Assembly: GCA_037447455.1 (NCBI GenBank)
Contig: JBBIGQ010000004.1
Span: 62,001-126,000, forward strand
Source of the DNA: BPGX01 sp037447455
GTDB taxonomy: Bacteria; Bacteroidota; Bacteroidia; B-17B0; Aurantibacillaceae
Direction of reading: 5' to 3'
Length of the DNA: 64,000 nt
Shown: positions 34,435 to 44,198 of the stretch, piece after piece
Layout of the letters: the number at the start of each line of letters is the position of its first letter
Numbering within the stretch: the stretch's first letter is position 1
The notes under the pieces: model-generated
Databases searched by the model: none
Told to the model about the DNA's origin: nothing
Seen by the model: the letters and a program-made list of their open reading frames with translations, nothing else
Translations under genes and position numbers: made by a program

Positions 34435-37400
34435 CTTCTTTCTTTTGTTGTTGTTCTTCTTCTTGTTGTTGCTGCATTTGCTCTAATTTCCGTTTAAATA
34501 ATTTCACGGTTGTTTCATTACCAATAATATATTGAAAAGAAGGCCCTTTATCCACATCTTGTTTTCTGTTTTTAGATTTCATATCTTTAATTGTGTTATT
34601 AAATTCTTTATTAGAAGATATAACTTTCATCACACCCTTAAAATACTCAAAATAATACCAGGTAGTTGGATCCGGTTCTAAATATATTGTTAGCTTATCA
34701 CCTCCACTTTTCATTTTATCTATTTTAATAATACCCGGTATTTGACGATAAATTTCATTTGATAATATATTAGCAAGTCCTAATTTTCCTGAACTCATAA
34801 AGGATTTAGATTTGGCATCATACACCATTTGAACATCGTTAAAGAAAAATGTTTTTTCCAGATCATCCGGAAATTTTTTAATGTTCCCATAAAGATTTAA
34901 ATCCGAAATGATTTTATCTGCCTTTTCCTTTGATACATATTCAGCAAGATATTTAGAATAAGAAGTATTGCTGAAATCGGTTGGCGTCAGAGTATTAAGA
35001 TAAATTTGTAAATCTTTTGCCATCGTTTTCAATAGTCCTTTATCAAAAAAGAAATCTATTAACAGCATTGTTTTAATACTTAGCGAATCATTAACCGTAA
35101 TGTGTTTGGCATTACCAGAAGGAATTATCTTTACCTGTCCTAAATCCAAAGCCATATCCATTTTTCCTTCGCCATACACTTCACAGGTATTAACGTTGAG
35201 GGACAGAAAATTTCCCAGCATATTAAATTCTGTCAATTTCTCTTTTGACGCAATTTGATATTCTCCAATTTCTTTGTCAAATGTCAAATACCCATAAGCC
35301 CCAACTATCAACTTATCATTCTTTCTATACTTCGGTGAAATAAACCCACTATACACTGCTGTAGTATCCTGTGCATACATAATAGCGTTCACAACAGGAT
35401 TACCAAACATATCTTTACCATCTTGCGGAACAGGAATCTGAATATCCATTGGATCAATATCTCCTTCAAACTTTAAATAGACCTTTTTAATTTTCGTACA
35501 AGGATGTTCAATTTTTGTTCCGCCCTCAAATCTTAGAAACTGATTGGATGCAGAAAGTTTTACTGTACCTGCAAAGGTAAAAAAGTCATTTAATTTAAAG
35601 TTGTCTTTTTCCTCAATTTTACCTACTGCTTTTGTTTCTCCAGCTGTATCAGGTTTAATTGTATTAAAATAAATTGGATACTGTTTTTCATTTTCATCCA
35701 CATAAATATATTCTCCGCTGGCAAGGTAATCTCTTCTTGAAAAAATATTAGCAGTAACCTTACGAATGTTATGAAATTTGGTAACAGTATTACATAAAAT
35801 ATTGGCATTTTTCAAAGTATCCATTACAGCATTTTTGTAGATAATGACCTTTCCGCTGTCCGGAAAAATTTTTGCATCGGCGGTTTTAATAAACGGCACA
35901 TTAATACAATGAATAATATACTTCCGCAAGTTAAACTTAGCCGACGGCGCAAAAAAACGAAGTGAATCTTGTTTCGGATGAACACTGATAAATTCCGGGC
36001 CTTCTATATCTAAATCACTTTCTACCTCTGTATTAATTCTCTGTTGATCATCTCCTAATTCTATATTTTCGTCATCCATATACCACTTGAACCTATCCAT
36101 ATAAGCAATATACTGATTCTTATCAAACCGCACATAAGACCCTTCTCCATTAGTAACAAACTCCCCTACTCTATTATCAAAATCAATTTTGGTATTCATG
36201 TTGTTGGTAGAAAAAGCCAATCCTTCTTCCGCCAATGCTTTCAAGTAAAAATTACATGTATCCGAAAAAAACTTTCTTCTGATAAACAGCATCTTTTTAG
36301 CCGTTATACTGGCTATTTTTTCAAAGTCAACTTTTCCATTACCTGTCAATTGCGACTCAGTGAGATCCAACCTTCCGGTAAATTTTACTTGTTCTTTATA
36401 GGCAATGATAGGTTTTTGTAACGACCTGACTTGTAATAATTTTGCTTTTGGAACAAAATGTATTTGGACCGTATCTCCATGTGCTACCGGACATTCAAAA
36501 GGTGCTTCCTGCTCTTGCACATCAAAGGTCTGTGCTATACCATTTGTAGAATCCGGGAAAAAGATAAAATCATCTGACCTTGAAAGCGATGAAGAAAACT
36601 TTAAATCACCTGTACCACGCAATCCACGGTTACTCAAACGAATTTCATTTTTATAATTTCCTGTCTTACCATACGTATCATATCCATCGGGCGGTGTATT
36701 GCGAATGAAGCCAAGAGAATAATCACTTTGTAAAGTCAAGGTTTCCCGAAACACCGGAAATATTCCTGCTGATGAAAACGTGCCATCAAATCGTAAACGC
36801 TCATTTCTGAAATTATCCACACTATCTATTGTAAACGGATCTATTTTAAAGTAAAAATTATTCCGGTTATATACACCTTTGAAAATCTTTTTAGAATCAT
36901 AATACGCGTAACTTTCCTTGAAGGATTGAAAAATGGGAAACGAAGGGGCTTTCCCCCAACCCGATTTATTTTTAGGGGCATCTATCCGCAATTCACCAGA
37001 CGCATCTTCAATTTTGGTCTGCACCTGCTTAAATTTCTTTCTGCCATATTCATCTACATCGCCTGTCTCCACATAAATTTTAATACTATCTATTGTTTTC
37101 ATCTTTACCTTAAACTCATCATAATCAAAAGCAAAATCTTTTCCGTGGAATTCAAATTTTCCGGAAGCCACCACACCCGAAAAATTAAAATTGCGATCCT
37201 TTTTCAATAACACCATTTGCCCTTTTGGAAAAACAAATACTTTTTGTGTGTCACTTAATAAAATTAATTTTACTCCATAAATTCTTAAATCATAATTTAA
37301 TAAGTTTAATATCGCATTATCTTTTCCCGGTATGACCGAATGAATCGTTAATCTATCATAATCTTTTTTATGTTTCACATATTCCATATAATCTAATAGT

Positions 37401-38920
37401 TTTTGCTTGACCGTTATCACATCGGTCGCAGGATTATAAAACATCAAATTAAAACTGGCTACCTTCATAATTATGGGACGCAAATCATTTTGCAACATAT
37501 TGACATAATGTGCTAAATCTACCACCGTAAAAGGCATTTTATTATTCATATTGTAATACTCAAAAATTTTTTGCACGATATTAAATCCTCCTACTTTTAT
37601 GGCTTCTGCTTTATCCTGAGAATAAAAATTTTCGGACTCAAAATATGCTTCCCCTTGTACATTCGTTGGTAAAAAATTAAATCGCATTAAAGAATCTTCT
37701 GTACTCCACTCAATTTGTTCAACATAAACATCTACTTTATGGTAAGTATCTGTAAACGGCGTTTTTTCAATCCCCTTGTCTCCTCTTAACAACACCATTC
37801 TCTTTTTGCTAACATCATAATTAAAGCCAATATACGGATGATAAATACTATCATTTTTCACCAATATTTTCACTTCTGCTCCATAGCTGGCTATTCGCTC
37901 TTTGTTCATCGCAAACGAGGGCGCACTCACTACCACAAACTTTTGATTGTTTTTCTTCAAAATAACTCTTGCCGGATTTTCAGCATTGCCGGTTCCCACA
38001 AATTTATCACCACGCATTCCAAAACCACCATCATAATCAATGTTAGGATAAATATCCTTCACTAACAAACGTTTCGAATAGGAATCAAACCTTGGATACG
38101 TATCTTCTGATTTCTCTGTAATAACTTTATCCGAAACTTTTCCTAATTGTGGTTTGTCAAAATACTGCTTCCCATAAAAAACAGCAGAATCCGAAGTATA
38201 CGTCCCATTTCTACAATCTATCACATATTTTTTGAGTTGCGCATACGTATCCTCCGATAATCCTACTCTTCTCCAACTTACTTTTCCACTTTTACCATAA
38301 ATCTTCTTCTGATTAGGATAATAAATACCGGATGTTTCTTCAATAGAAATAGAATCCTGGCGAATATTTTTCCCGATAATATTAGTGGTATTATATTTTA
38401 ATCTGGGTACACTATCAAATTCCAAAATAAAATCAGACGTTTGAGTTTTAAAGATAAACGAAGCCGCATAAAATGTATTATCCTTATATAGATGCTCACA
38501 CATTTCCAAAATATCCTGCAAATTCTTAATCTGACGACTATTCAAGGCCTTTGTAAATACAGAATAAAAATTTTGAAACTTCGCCCAATCAACATTATTC
38601 TCAATAATATCATAAATGATTTTATAATACTTCACAAAATATGGAAATGGTTTAAGTTTTTTCTGCACAAACAAATTACTGGTCTCTATAATATTTTGCT
38701 TAAAAAATCCAGATATTTGATTATTTTTCCAACGCTTTGAAAAATCTTCCAGAAATACTTCAGATTCTTTTTTGTTGCCGGCATTAGCATTAAAATATTC
38801 CTCAATCTCTTTCAAAAACTTAATTGTATCATTAGAAAATGTAAATGTATTTTTTTGAGCATTAATTTTGAATACTATCAATAAAAAACAGATAAAAAGA
38901 AAATAAACAAGTTTATTCAT
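34427..38920 (-). CDS. Giant exported protein of unknown function (1,497 residues)
   Basis: I do not recognise a named family. It has a signal peptide (MNKLVYFLFICFLLIVFKINA, then Q). Residues 25-180 are mostly helical, and the rest is beta-rich with recurring short motifs about layers and modules (SGIYYPNQKKIYGKSGKVSW, EAYFESENFYSQDKAEAI, SGKFEFHGKDFAFDY, LTGNGKVDFEKIASITAKKM, LSASNQFLRFEGGTKI). Alternating strands of this sort suggest a long beta-solenoid or OstA/LptD/AsmA-like bridge, but this is only inference. It ends in a Gln/Glu/Lys-rich tail (QMQQQQEEEQQQKKEDE). The ATG at 38920 is supported by the signal peptide and a full promoter; the longer frame upstream is untranslated. It heads a three-gene overlapping unit. 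Confidence 0.75.
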   Translation of the reverse strand: MNKLVYFLFICFLLIVFKINAQKNTFTFSNDTIKFLKEIEEYFNANAGNKKESEVFLEDFSKRWKNNQISGFFKQNIIETSNLFVQKKLKPFPYFVKYYKIIYDIIENNVDWAKFQNFYSVFTKALNSRQIKNLQDILEMCEHLYKDNTFYAASFIFKTQTSDFILEFDSVPRLKYNTTNIIGKNIRQDSISIEETSGIYYPNQKKIYGKSGKVSWRRVGLSEDTYAQLKKYVIDCRNGTYTSDSAVFYGKQYFDKPQLGKVSDKVITEKSEDTYPRFDSYSKRLLVKDIYPNIDYDGGFGMRGDKFVGTGNAENPARVILKKNNQKFVVVSAPSFAMNKERIASYGAEVKILVKNDSIYHPYIGFNYDVSKKRMVLLRGDKGIEKTPFTDTYHKVDVYVEQIEWSTEDSLMRFNFLPTNVQGEAYFESENFYSQDKAEAIKVGGFNIVQKIFEYYNMNNKMPFTVVDLAHYVNMLQNDLRPIIMKVASFNLMFYNPATDVITVKQKLLDYMEYVKHKKDYDRLTIHSVIPGKDNAILNLLNYDLRIYGVKLILLSDTQKVFVFPKGQMVLLKKDRNFNFSGVVASGKFEFHGKDFAFDYDEFKVKMKTIDSIKIYVETGDVDEYGRKKFKQVQTKIEDASGELRIDAPKNKSGWGKAPSFPIFQSFKESYAYYDSKKIFKGVYNRNNFYFKIDPFTIDSVDNFRNERLRFDGTFSSAGIFPVFRETLTLQSDYSLGFIRNTPPDGYDTYGKTGNYKNEIRLSNRGLRGTGDLKFSSSLSRSDDFIFFPDSTNGIAQTFDVQEQEAPFECPVAHGDTVQIHFVPKAKLLQVRSLQKPIIAYKEQVKFTGRLDLTESQLTGNGKVDFEKIASITAKKMLFIRRKFFSDTCNFYLKALAEEGLAFSTNNMNTKIDFDNRVGEFVTNGEGSYVRFDKNQYIAYMDRFKWYMDDENIELGDDQQRINTEVESDLDIEGPEFISVHPKQDSLRFFAPSAKFNLRKYIIHCINVPFIKTADAKIFPDSGKVIIYKNAVMDTLKNANILCNTVTKFHNIRKVTANIFSRRDYLASGEYIYVDENEKQYPIYFNTIKPDTAGETKAVGKIEEKDNFKLNDFFTFAGTVKLSASNQFLRFEGGTKIEHPCTKIKKVYLKFEGDIDPMDIQIPVPQDGKDMFGNPVVNAIMYAQDTTAVYSGFISPKYRKNDKLIVGAYGYLTFDKEIGEYQIASKEKLTEFNMLGNFLSLNVNTCEVYGEGKMDMALDLGQVKIIPSGNAKHITVNDSLSIKTMLLIDFFFDKGLLKTMAKDLQIYLNTLTPTDFSNTSYSKYLAEYVSKEKADKIISDLNLYGNIKKFPDDLEKTFFFNDVQMVYDAKSKSFMSSGKLGLANILSNEIYRQIPGIIKIDKMKSGGDKLTIYLEPDPTTWYYFEYFKGVMKVISSNKEFNNTIKDMKSKNRKQDVDKGPSFQYIIGNETTVKLFKRKLEQMQQQQEEEQQQKKEDE

Positions 38921-38934
38921 TCTAACATTTTTGC

Positions 38935-38967
38935 CAAAAATACACACAATCACTATAAAATTACAAA
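38935..38967 (-). promoter_or_regulatory. Promoter of the giant-protein operon: TTTG-N21-TATTTTTG
   Basis: On the minus strand TTTG (38967-38964), 21 bases, TATTTTTG (38942-38935), then 14 bases to ATG 38920. It matches the Bacteroidota consensus. Confidence 0.65.
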
Positions 38968-39036
38968 CCTTTAAAGCACTTTCAATCCACAAAGTTTTCA
39001 ACACTTTTTAATGCACCCTGCTTTTATTTTAATAAC

Positions 39037-39044
39037 TACCTTTG
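39037..39044 (+). promoter_or_regulatory. -7 promoter box of the MORN-repeat gene
   Basis: TACCTTTG matches TAnnTTTG and ends 12 bases before ATG 39057. It shows that the in-frame TTG at 39042 is part of the promoter, not a start. The -33 region lacks TTTG. Confidence 0.55.
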
Positions 39045-39056
39045 CAAAAAAATTCA

Positions 39057-40826
39057 ATGAAAATTTCTGTTCTCTTTTACCTGAATGTCCTTTCTGCTTT
39101 GCTTTACGCACAGGTTCATAAAGAATATTACGACACGGAAGAAAAACATCTCAAAATTGAAATGCATACATACAAAAATGCTCCCAACGGAAAATACACC
39201 GAATACTACAAAAACGGACAGATTTCCATTGAAGGATTTTACACGATGAATAAAATGGACAGCATCTGGAAATACTATTATGATAACGGTCATCTAAAAG
39301 GCGTTGAACATTATAAAAATGGTGTCAAATATGGCACATTTACATACTACTATAAAAACGGTAACAAAGCCCGCATTGCCAAATTCTACAAAGATATTCC
39401 GGATAGCGTATGGACCACTTATTTTGAAACCAGCAATATCGAAAGTATAGAAACATTTGATAAAGGTAAAAAAACAGGAAAATGGATATATTATTACCCC
39501 AATGGCAACATACAATCGGAAGGCACATTTGAAAACAACCAGAAAAACGGACAAGTCAAAATTTACTACGAAAACGCTCAACTATCCGATATTGAAAATT
39601 ACTGTAACGGCAAGCCCTGCAAGGAATGGAAAGGGTTTTACAAGAACGGACAGATCAAATACCTGAAATTATTTGAAGACAGTATTCCAAAACTTCTTGA
39701 AATATATGACGAACAAGGAAATGCTTATGTCAAAAACGGTAATGGAAAAATAACCGCCACCTATGAAACAGGTATTATCAAATCATTAGGAGAATATAAA
39801 GATGGTTATCAACATGGAATATGGCGATTTTTTCACCCCAATGGTGAATTAGATTACGAAGCCACTTATGATAAAGGTATCCTTAACGGCTACTACTCAT
39901 CTTACTATTCAAATCATCGCATTAAAAGCGAAGGCAACTTCATAAACAACAAAAAAAATGACCTCTGGAAATTTTATTACGAAGATGGAAAACCTGAAAT
40001 GATTGGCTATCTCAAAGATGGAAAACGAGATTCATTATGGACTTATTACTATCCTAACGGAAATGTAGAATCTACGGGGCTTTTCAAAGATGACAAAAAA
40101 CAAGGTGAATGGAAATTTTATTACCGAACAGGAGAAGTATGGCGCACAGGTGCTTATCTCAATGATGTTAAACACGGACATTGGACTACTTACTTTGAAA
40201 GTGGTAAAAAACTTCAGGAAGGCGATTATCTCAATGGCAAAGAACACGGTGAATGGACGCAATGGTGGGAAAATGGCAAAACCAAAAGCACTGGACATTT
40301 TGATAATGGCATAATGGTCGGTGAATGGAAAGCGTGGTTTGATAATGGCAACCCCAACTATGTTGGCTATTACAATAAACTCGGCGGAAAACAAGACAAG
40401 TGGACCTATTGGTATCCCAAAGGACAACTCAAAGAAATCATTCACTTTGTCAATAACATCCGGCACGGTTTGTATCAATCCTATTACGAACGCGGCAGTT
40501 TCACTGAAAGCGAAGGTAAATACAGAAAAGGACATCAGCACGGCAAATGGAAATACTATTATGAAACAGGAGTATTAATGCGGGAAAATAACTTCAAAAA
40601 AGGCAAACTCTCTGGCGAAAGCATTACATACTATCCCAATGGAAAAATTCAAGTTATCAGCCATTACAAAATCATTAAAGATAAAAAAACAGGAAAACCC
40701 ACCAGCATTCCACACGGCAGCTGGTATTACTTTGAAAAAAACGGAAAACCTTCCGTCACAATTGAATACAAGGACGGTGAAAAGATTTCCAACAACATCA
40801 TTCCTGTTGGTAAACAGAAAAAATAA
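39057..40826 (+). CDS. Secreted MORN_2 (YwqK-like) repeat protein
   Basis: A 589-residue protein with signal peptide MKISVLFYLNVLSALLYA then Q. From about residue 30 to the end it consists of some 21 tandem repeats of about 23 residues with the pattern G-x-W-x-x-Y-Y-x-N-G-x-(aliphatic)-x-x-x-G-x-(aromatic)-x-x-G, for example GKWIYYYPNGNIQSEGTF and GEWKFYYRTGEVWRTGAYL. This is the MORN_2/YwqK toxin-antitoxin repeat family, usually forming stacked beta hairpins. Exported versions are common in Bacteroidota, with unknown roles. No toxin or LXG gene is adjacent, so an antitoxin role is not supported here. No sorting domain is seen at the C-terminus (ends IIPVGKQKK). Confidence 0.88.
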   Translation: MKISVLFYLNVLSALLYAQVHKEYYDTEEKHLKIEMHTYKNAPNGKYTEYYKNGQISIEGFYTMNKMDSIWKYYYDNGHLKGVEHYKNGVKYGTFTYYYKNGNKARIAKFYKDIPDSVWTTYFETSNIESIETFDKGKKTGKWIYYYPNGNIQSEGTFENNQKNGQVKIYYENAQLSDIENYCNGKPCKEWKGFYKNGQIKYLKLFEDSIPKLLEIYDEQGNAYVKNGNGKITATYETGIIKSLGEYKDGYQHGIWRFFHPNGELDYEATYDKGILNGYYSSYYSNHRIKSEGNFINNKKNDLWKFYYEDGKPEMIGYLKDGKRDSLWTYYYPNGNVESTGLFKDDKKQGEWKFYYRTGEVWRTGAYLNDVKHGHWTTYFESGKKLQEGDYLNGKEHGEWTQWWENGKTKSTGHFDNGIMVGEWKAWFDNGNPNYVGYYNKLGGKQDKWTYWYPKGQLKEIIHFVNNIRHGLYQSYYERGSFTESEGKYRKGHQHGKWKYYYETGVLMRENNFKKGKLSGESITYYPNGKIQVISHYKIIKDKKTGKPTSIPHGSWYYFEKNGKPSVTIEYKDGEKISNNIIPVGKQKK

Positions 40827-40879
40827 AAACACTAATAACGAACAACAAAAAAACCTTTTCTCTATTCCATTTACATCAG

Positions 40880-40953
40880 CGGTCCCGGAAGGAGTCGAAC
40901 CCTCAACCTTCTGATCCGTAGTCAGATGCTCTATCCAATTAAGCTACGGGACC
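40880..40953 (-). tRNA. tRNA-Arg (anticodon ACG)
   Basis: A complete cloverleaf on the minus strand: acceptor GGTCCCG/CGGGACC, D arm with AGCTTAATTGGATAGAGC, anticodon stem TCTGA/TCAGA around loop CTACGGA (anticodon ACG, read as ICG), and T arm GAGGG-TTCGACT-CCTTC. The discriminator is G (40880). CCA is not encoded. Confidence 0.95.
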
Positions 40954-41031
40954 AAAATTTGCCGGTGCAAAAGTAATAAGAATAACAAACATTGTAAAAT
41001 TATTTTTTTCATCTTAACTATCTTGATTGTC

Positions 41032-41088
41032 TTCCCTCGAACCCCCACCTTCCCGACAAAGTCGGAACGCTCTATCTAATTAATCTAC
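41032..41088 (-). pseudogene. tRNA-like remnant next to tRNA-Arg
   Basis: On the minus strand the bases from 41088 read GTAGATTAATTAGATAGAGC, nearly the D arm of the neighbouring tRNA-Arg (GTAGCTTAATTGGATAGAGC). They are followed by TTCCGACTTTGTCGGGAA and GGTGGGGGTTCGAGGG. The anticodon loop is about two bases short (CTTTG between CCGA and TCGG), and the T stem does not close. Both halves of the acceptor stem are missing, so it cannot be a working tRNA. The residual loop hints at a TTG (Gln) anticodon, but this is uncertain. Confidence 0.55.
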
Positions 41089-41092
41089 AATA

Positions 41093-42325
41093 TCAACTAC
41101 GAAGCCCTTTCAATTTAACGTTAATCAATAGTACCAGCACTATCAAAGCACCATAGCTAAGTATCTTAAAATGCTCATAATATTCATTCCAAATTCCCAA
41201 AATTATTTTCAAATTAAAACACAAAAATATTATTACTAATAATACTTTTTCCAATGTTTTTAATCTTCCTGAAACACATTGATAAATTAACATCGCAATG
41301 GCTGGCATTTGCAACAAAAAAGCATAGTGCTGCTGATGCGGAAATAACAATGGTACAAGCGCTAACACATACGAGAATTCAAAAAACAATTGAGAAGGAC
41401 TTTTTACTTTGCGGAATGGCAACTCTTTGATTACCAACAAAACCGACATCATCAACAACATTCTTACAAATTGAATGATCCATTTCACTTGTTCAACACT
41501 TAAATCAACAATATATCGCCTGATTGGTAAAGCATAAATGTCCGGTGGATTTTTCAAAAACAATGTACTTATCAAAGTGGTAATACTATGAAAACTTCTT
41601 TCTTCAACATCTATTAAATGCTTGTCATTAGATGGATTGACCAGTGCCCACCATTCTTGCATACACGATGCATAAAAATCCCAACCCATTACAAGCAAAG
41701 GAATACCATACATCAAAATTAAAAATAACATTGTCCAACTCACCGTTTTCCAATATCCTCTGTAAGTATAATAAACTAAAACAGGCAATGCCAACAATTT
41801 GATATTAATCGCAAACGCTAAAAACAACCCTGCTAATATATCTTTTTCTGTGCGCACAAACTTTAATGAATACAACATCAAAAACAACATTAAAATCGTT
41901 ACTTGTGCAGAATGAAAATTCTCCCGAACGGTACGAATACTAAACAAAACCAGTAAAGCCCAAAATATCATTTTCTTTTCTCTGAATAGCCCTTTCCAAT
42001 CCAAAAAAGAGTTGATCTCCACCATAATCAAATACAACCATCCAGCATTGACAAATAACCATAAAAACGTACTTGTAAACTCATTCAACAAAGTAAATGG
42101 ATAAATCAAATACGCGAATAACAAAGAATAATAATAGTAATAACCATCAATATATGAATGCGAATACGGACAAATGCCTTGAATCAAATCTTTAGATGCC
42201 AACCGATAAATCGTAAAATCACTTCTTCCATAAGATTCTATCCAACACAAAATAAGTGCCACCAACCAATACAATATTTTCCAATAATTATTTGGAATAT
42301 TCAAAATCGCTCGCTTAATTGACAT
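41093..42325 (-). CDS. Membrane glycosyltransferase, GT87 / DUF2029 family
   Basis: A 410-residue protein with about ten membrane segments. The first periplasmic loop holds the conserved acidic start SYGRSDFTIYRLASKDLIQG, then ICPYSHSYIDGYYYYYSLLF, as in GT87 polyprenyl-phosphate-dependent mannosyl- or arabinosyltransferases. LLVMGWDFYASCMQEWWALV and FHSITTLISTLF are also typical. The acceptor is unknown, possibly an envelope glycan. I start at ATG 42325; a GTG at 42331 is also in frame. The start overlaps the end of the TPR gene upstream by 11 bases, so the two are coupled. Confidence 0.8.
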   Translation of the reverse strand: MSIKRAILNIPNNYWKILYWLVALILCWIESYGRSDFTIYRLASKDLIQGICPYSHSYIDGYYYYYSLLFAYLIYPFTLLNEFTSTFLWLFVNAGWLYLIMVEINSFLDWKGLFREKKMIFWALLVLFSIRTVRENFHSAQVTILMLFLMLYSLKFVRTEKDILAGLFLAFAINIKLLALPVLVYYTYRGYWKTVSWTMLFLILMYGIPLLVMGWDFYASCMQEWWALVNPSNDKHLIDVEERSFHSITTLISTLFLKNPPDIYALPIRRYIVDLSVEQVKWIIQFVRMLLMMSVLLVIKELPFRKVKSPSQLFFEFSYVLALVPLLFPHQQHYAFLLQMPAIAMLIYQCVSGRLKTLEKVLLVIIFLCFNLKIILGIWNEYYEHFKILSYGALIVLVLLINVKLKGLRS

Positions 42326-44162
42326 TTTCACCTCTTAATGTTCTATACATTTTTCTGGCTTCTGGCACATAAAAACTGCCCGGATAATCTGATAATACCT
42401 TCAAATAATATTCCATTGCTTTTGTTTTATCATTCAATTTAAATTGATACAATTGTGCTAATTTGAATGCCGCATCGTCTGCATACATTTCCTGCGGATA
42501 ATAACTCAGAATATTCAAATACATTTGTTCAGCACCAGACCAATCCTGCTTTTGCTCATAAATTTTTGCTTTTTGAAAAAATATATTGTCCTCCAAAGAA
42601 TGATCTGTAAATTTTTGATTAATAGAATCTAACACTGTCATTGCATCGTCCAATTTATTTTGAAACATTAATAATTCGGCCGTAGCATAATACTTCAATA
42701 CCATTCCAGTAGAATCTTTATTCAAAGCATCGGATATTATCATTGATAATTCTAAAGCATCATTAGCAATTAACTTAGATGTAGCACCTTTCAAAATATC
42801 TGCTTGAGATTTGGCTAACTTAAATTCTCCGGAATAAAAACTAATCTTTGTTCTCTTAAACTGCGCTTCCTGTCCTAATTCTTCATACCTAAAATCCTTC
42901 TCTACCTGCATACACAATAATATGGCCTCCCACAATCTGTTCTGTAAAACATACACCTCTGCTAACTTCAACTTAAATTGTGCTTTTACCTCAGGTTTAA
43001 TTTGCGTTTTCTCCATAAAACTCGTTAATAAACTATCTGCTCTCTCAAAGCGTTGTAAATATCTTGCATCAATATCTGCTAAACTCAATACCAAAGGATA
43101 AATAATACCAGAATTGCTGTTCTCCCGAATGTATTGATACATCCTGTTCCGCAAATCCATTAATTCCTGCGTAGAAAATGACGACGAAAAAACAATAGAA
43201 TTATATTTATTAAGTAAATATTCCAATCGTGCACTTTCATAAAAAGGATGCATCCTGCCTTTTTTCATCACTTCTTCAAAACATTTTTCTGCGATAGAGT
43301 ATTGTTGATTTTTGGAACATATCTGACAAAACTGAAATAACTTCAAGCCATCATCCTGACTCCTTTTGTCATACGCTTTTACCTGAACAAAGGCCTGCTC
43401 AAACTCCCTTTGTTGTACTAATAAATGCACCAACAATTCTACATATACTGCATTATCCGGTTGTTTTTGTATTCGCTTGATTAATTCTTGTTTGAATACA
43501 GGTTGTAAAACTTGCGTTGTATCATCAGGATTGTAGGACAATAAAGTTTGCATTTGATTTTGAACATTGACAATTTCACCGGGATTAGAATATAATAAAT
43601 CCAGATATAAATTTATTAGCCCTTTGTAATCTTTTGTTTGCTGAAAAATTTCTGCCCTTTCATAATAAAATGGATAACTCGTCAATTCCATTCCTTTTTC
43701 ATAAACCCTTAAAGCATATTCAATGAGCTGATATTTCTGAAATTGCTTTGCTGTCAAAATTATGACATTCGGATCTTTTGGTAATTTACGAAGCGCTTTC
43801 TGATAATACTCTTCTGCTTTCTTATTATTTTCTTGCACGGCATACAAATGTCCCCAATACACATAATAATCCGAACGATTCGGATATTTTTTCAATTGTT
43901 TATTCAAAAGTTTTTCCACATCCGCATATCTCTTCGTTTGTATTAATGCTTCATAATAATGCTCAAACCAAAATTCCGGCGCTACTTCATACACATCCTG
44001 CAGAATAGGTAATGCTTTTTCATATTCTCTTTGCAATAAATACGATTGAACAAGTTGATACTTTTGTTGATAATTCATTTGAGCCCATCCACAAAAAACA
44101 AACATTAATAACAAAGCAAACAGCAACAGCCCCTGATATCTATTCTTCTTGACAAAAATCAT
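42315..44162 (-). CDS. Exported tetratricopeptide-repeat protein
   Basis: A 615-residue protein with signal peptide KNRYQGLLLFALLLMFVFCG, cut near WAQ. TPR motifs run through most of the length, clearest near the start (YEKALPILQDVYEVAPEFWF, KKAEEYYQKALRKLPKDPNV) and the end (SGAEQMYLNILSYYPQEMYA, KAMEYYLKVLSDYPGSFYVP). The latter resembles YbgF/BamD-type periplasmic repeats. Partner unknown. Upstream in-frame ATGs exist (44195, 44183), but a TATTTTTG box at 44171-44178 lies between them and ATG 44162, so I use the latter. It is coupled to the GT87 gene. Confidence 0.8.
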   Translation of the reverse strand: MIFVKKNRYQGLLLFALLLMFVFCGWAQMNYQQKYQLVQSYLLQREYEKALPILQDVYEVAPEFWFEHYYEALIQTKRYADVEKLLNKQLKKYPNRSDYYVYWGHLYAVQENNKKAEEYYQKALRKLPKDPNVIILTAKQFQKYQLIEYALRVYEKGMELTSYPFYYERAEIFQQTKDYKGLINLYLDLLYSNPGEIVNVQNQMQTLLSYNPDDTTQVLQPVFKQELIKRIQKQPDNAVYVELLVHLLVQQREFEQAFVQVKAYDKRSQDDGLKLFQFCQICSKNQQYSIAEKCFEEVMKKGRMHPFYESARLEYLLNKYNSIVFSSSFSTQELMDLRNRMYQYIRENSNSGIIYPLVLSLADIDARYLQRFERADSLLTSFMEKTQIKPEVKAQFKLKLAEVYVLQNRLWEAILLCMQVEKDFRYEELGQEAQFKRTKISFYSGEFKLAKSQADILKGATSKLIANDALELSMIISDALNKDSTGMVLKYYATAELLMFQNKLDDAMTVLDSINQKFTDHSLEDNIFFQKAKIYEQKQDWSGAEQMYLNILSYYPQEMYADDAAFKLAQLYQFKLNDKTKAMEYYLKVLSDYPGSFYVPEARKMYRTLRGENVN

Positions 44163-44170
44163 ATCCAGCC

Positions 44171-44178
44171 CAAAAATA
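44171..44178 (-). promoter_or_regulatory. -7 promoter box of the exported TPR gene
   Basis: TATTTTTG on the minus strand (44178-44171), 8 bases before ATG 44162. It sits in the 36-base gap after the ABC-F stop and predicts an almost leaderless transcript. Confidence 0.5.
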
Positions 44179-44198
44179 CACATTTTTACAAACAAACT

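Noticed and set aside
39057..40826. MORN-repeat gene as part of a toxin-antitoxin pair
   Set aside because: The protein has a signal peptide and the neighbours are a tRNA and an unrelated operon, so no toxin candidate exists.
39054..40832. Long minus-strand frames under the MORN gene
   Set aside because: They come from the repeated codon pattern of the plus-strand gene, have no start signals or recognisable domains, and are shadows.
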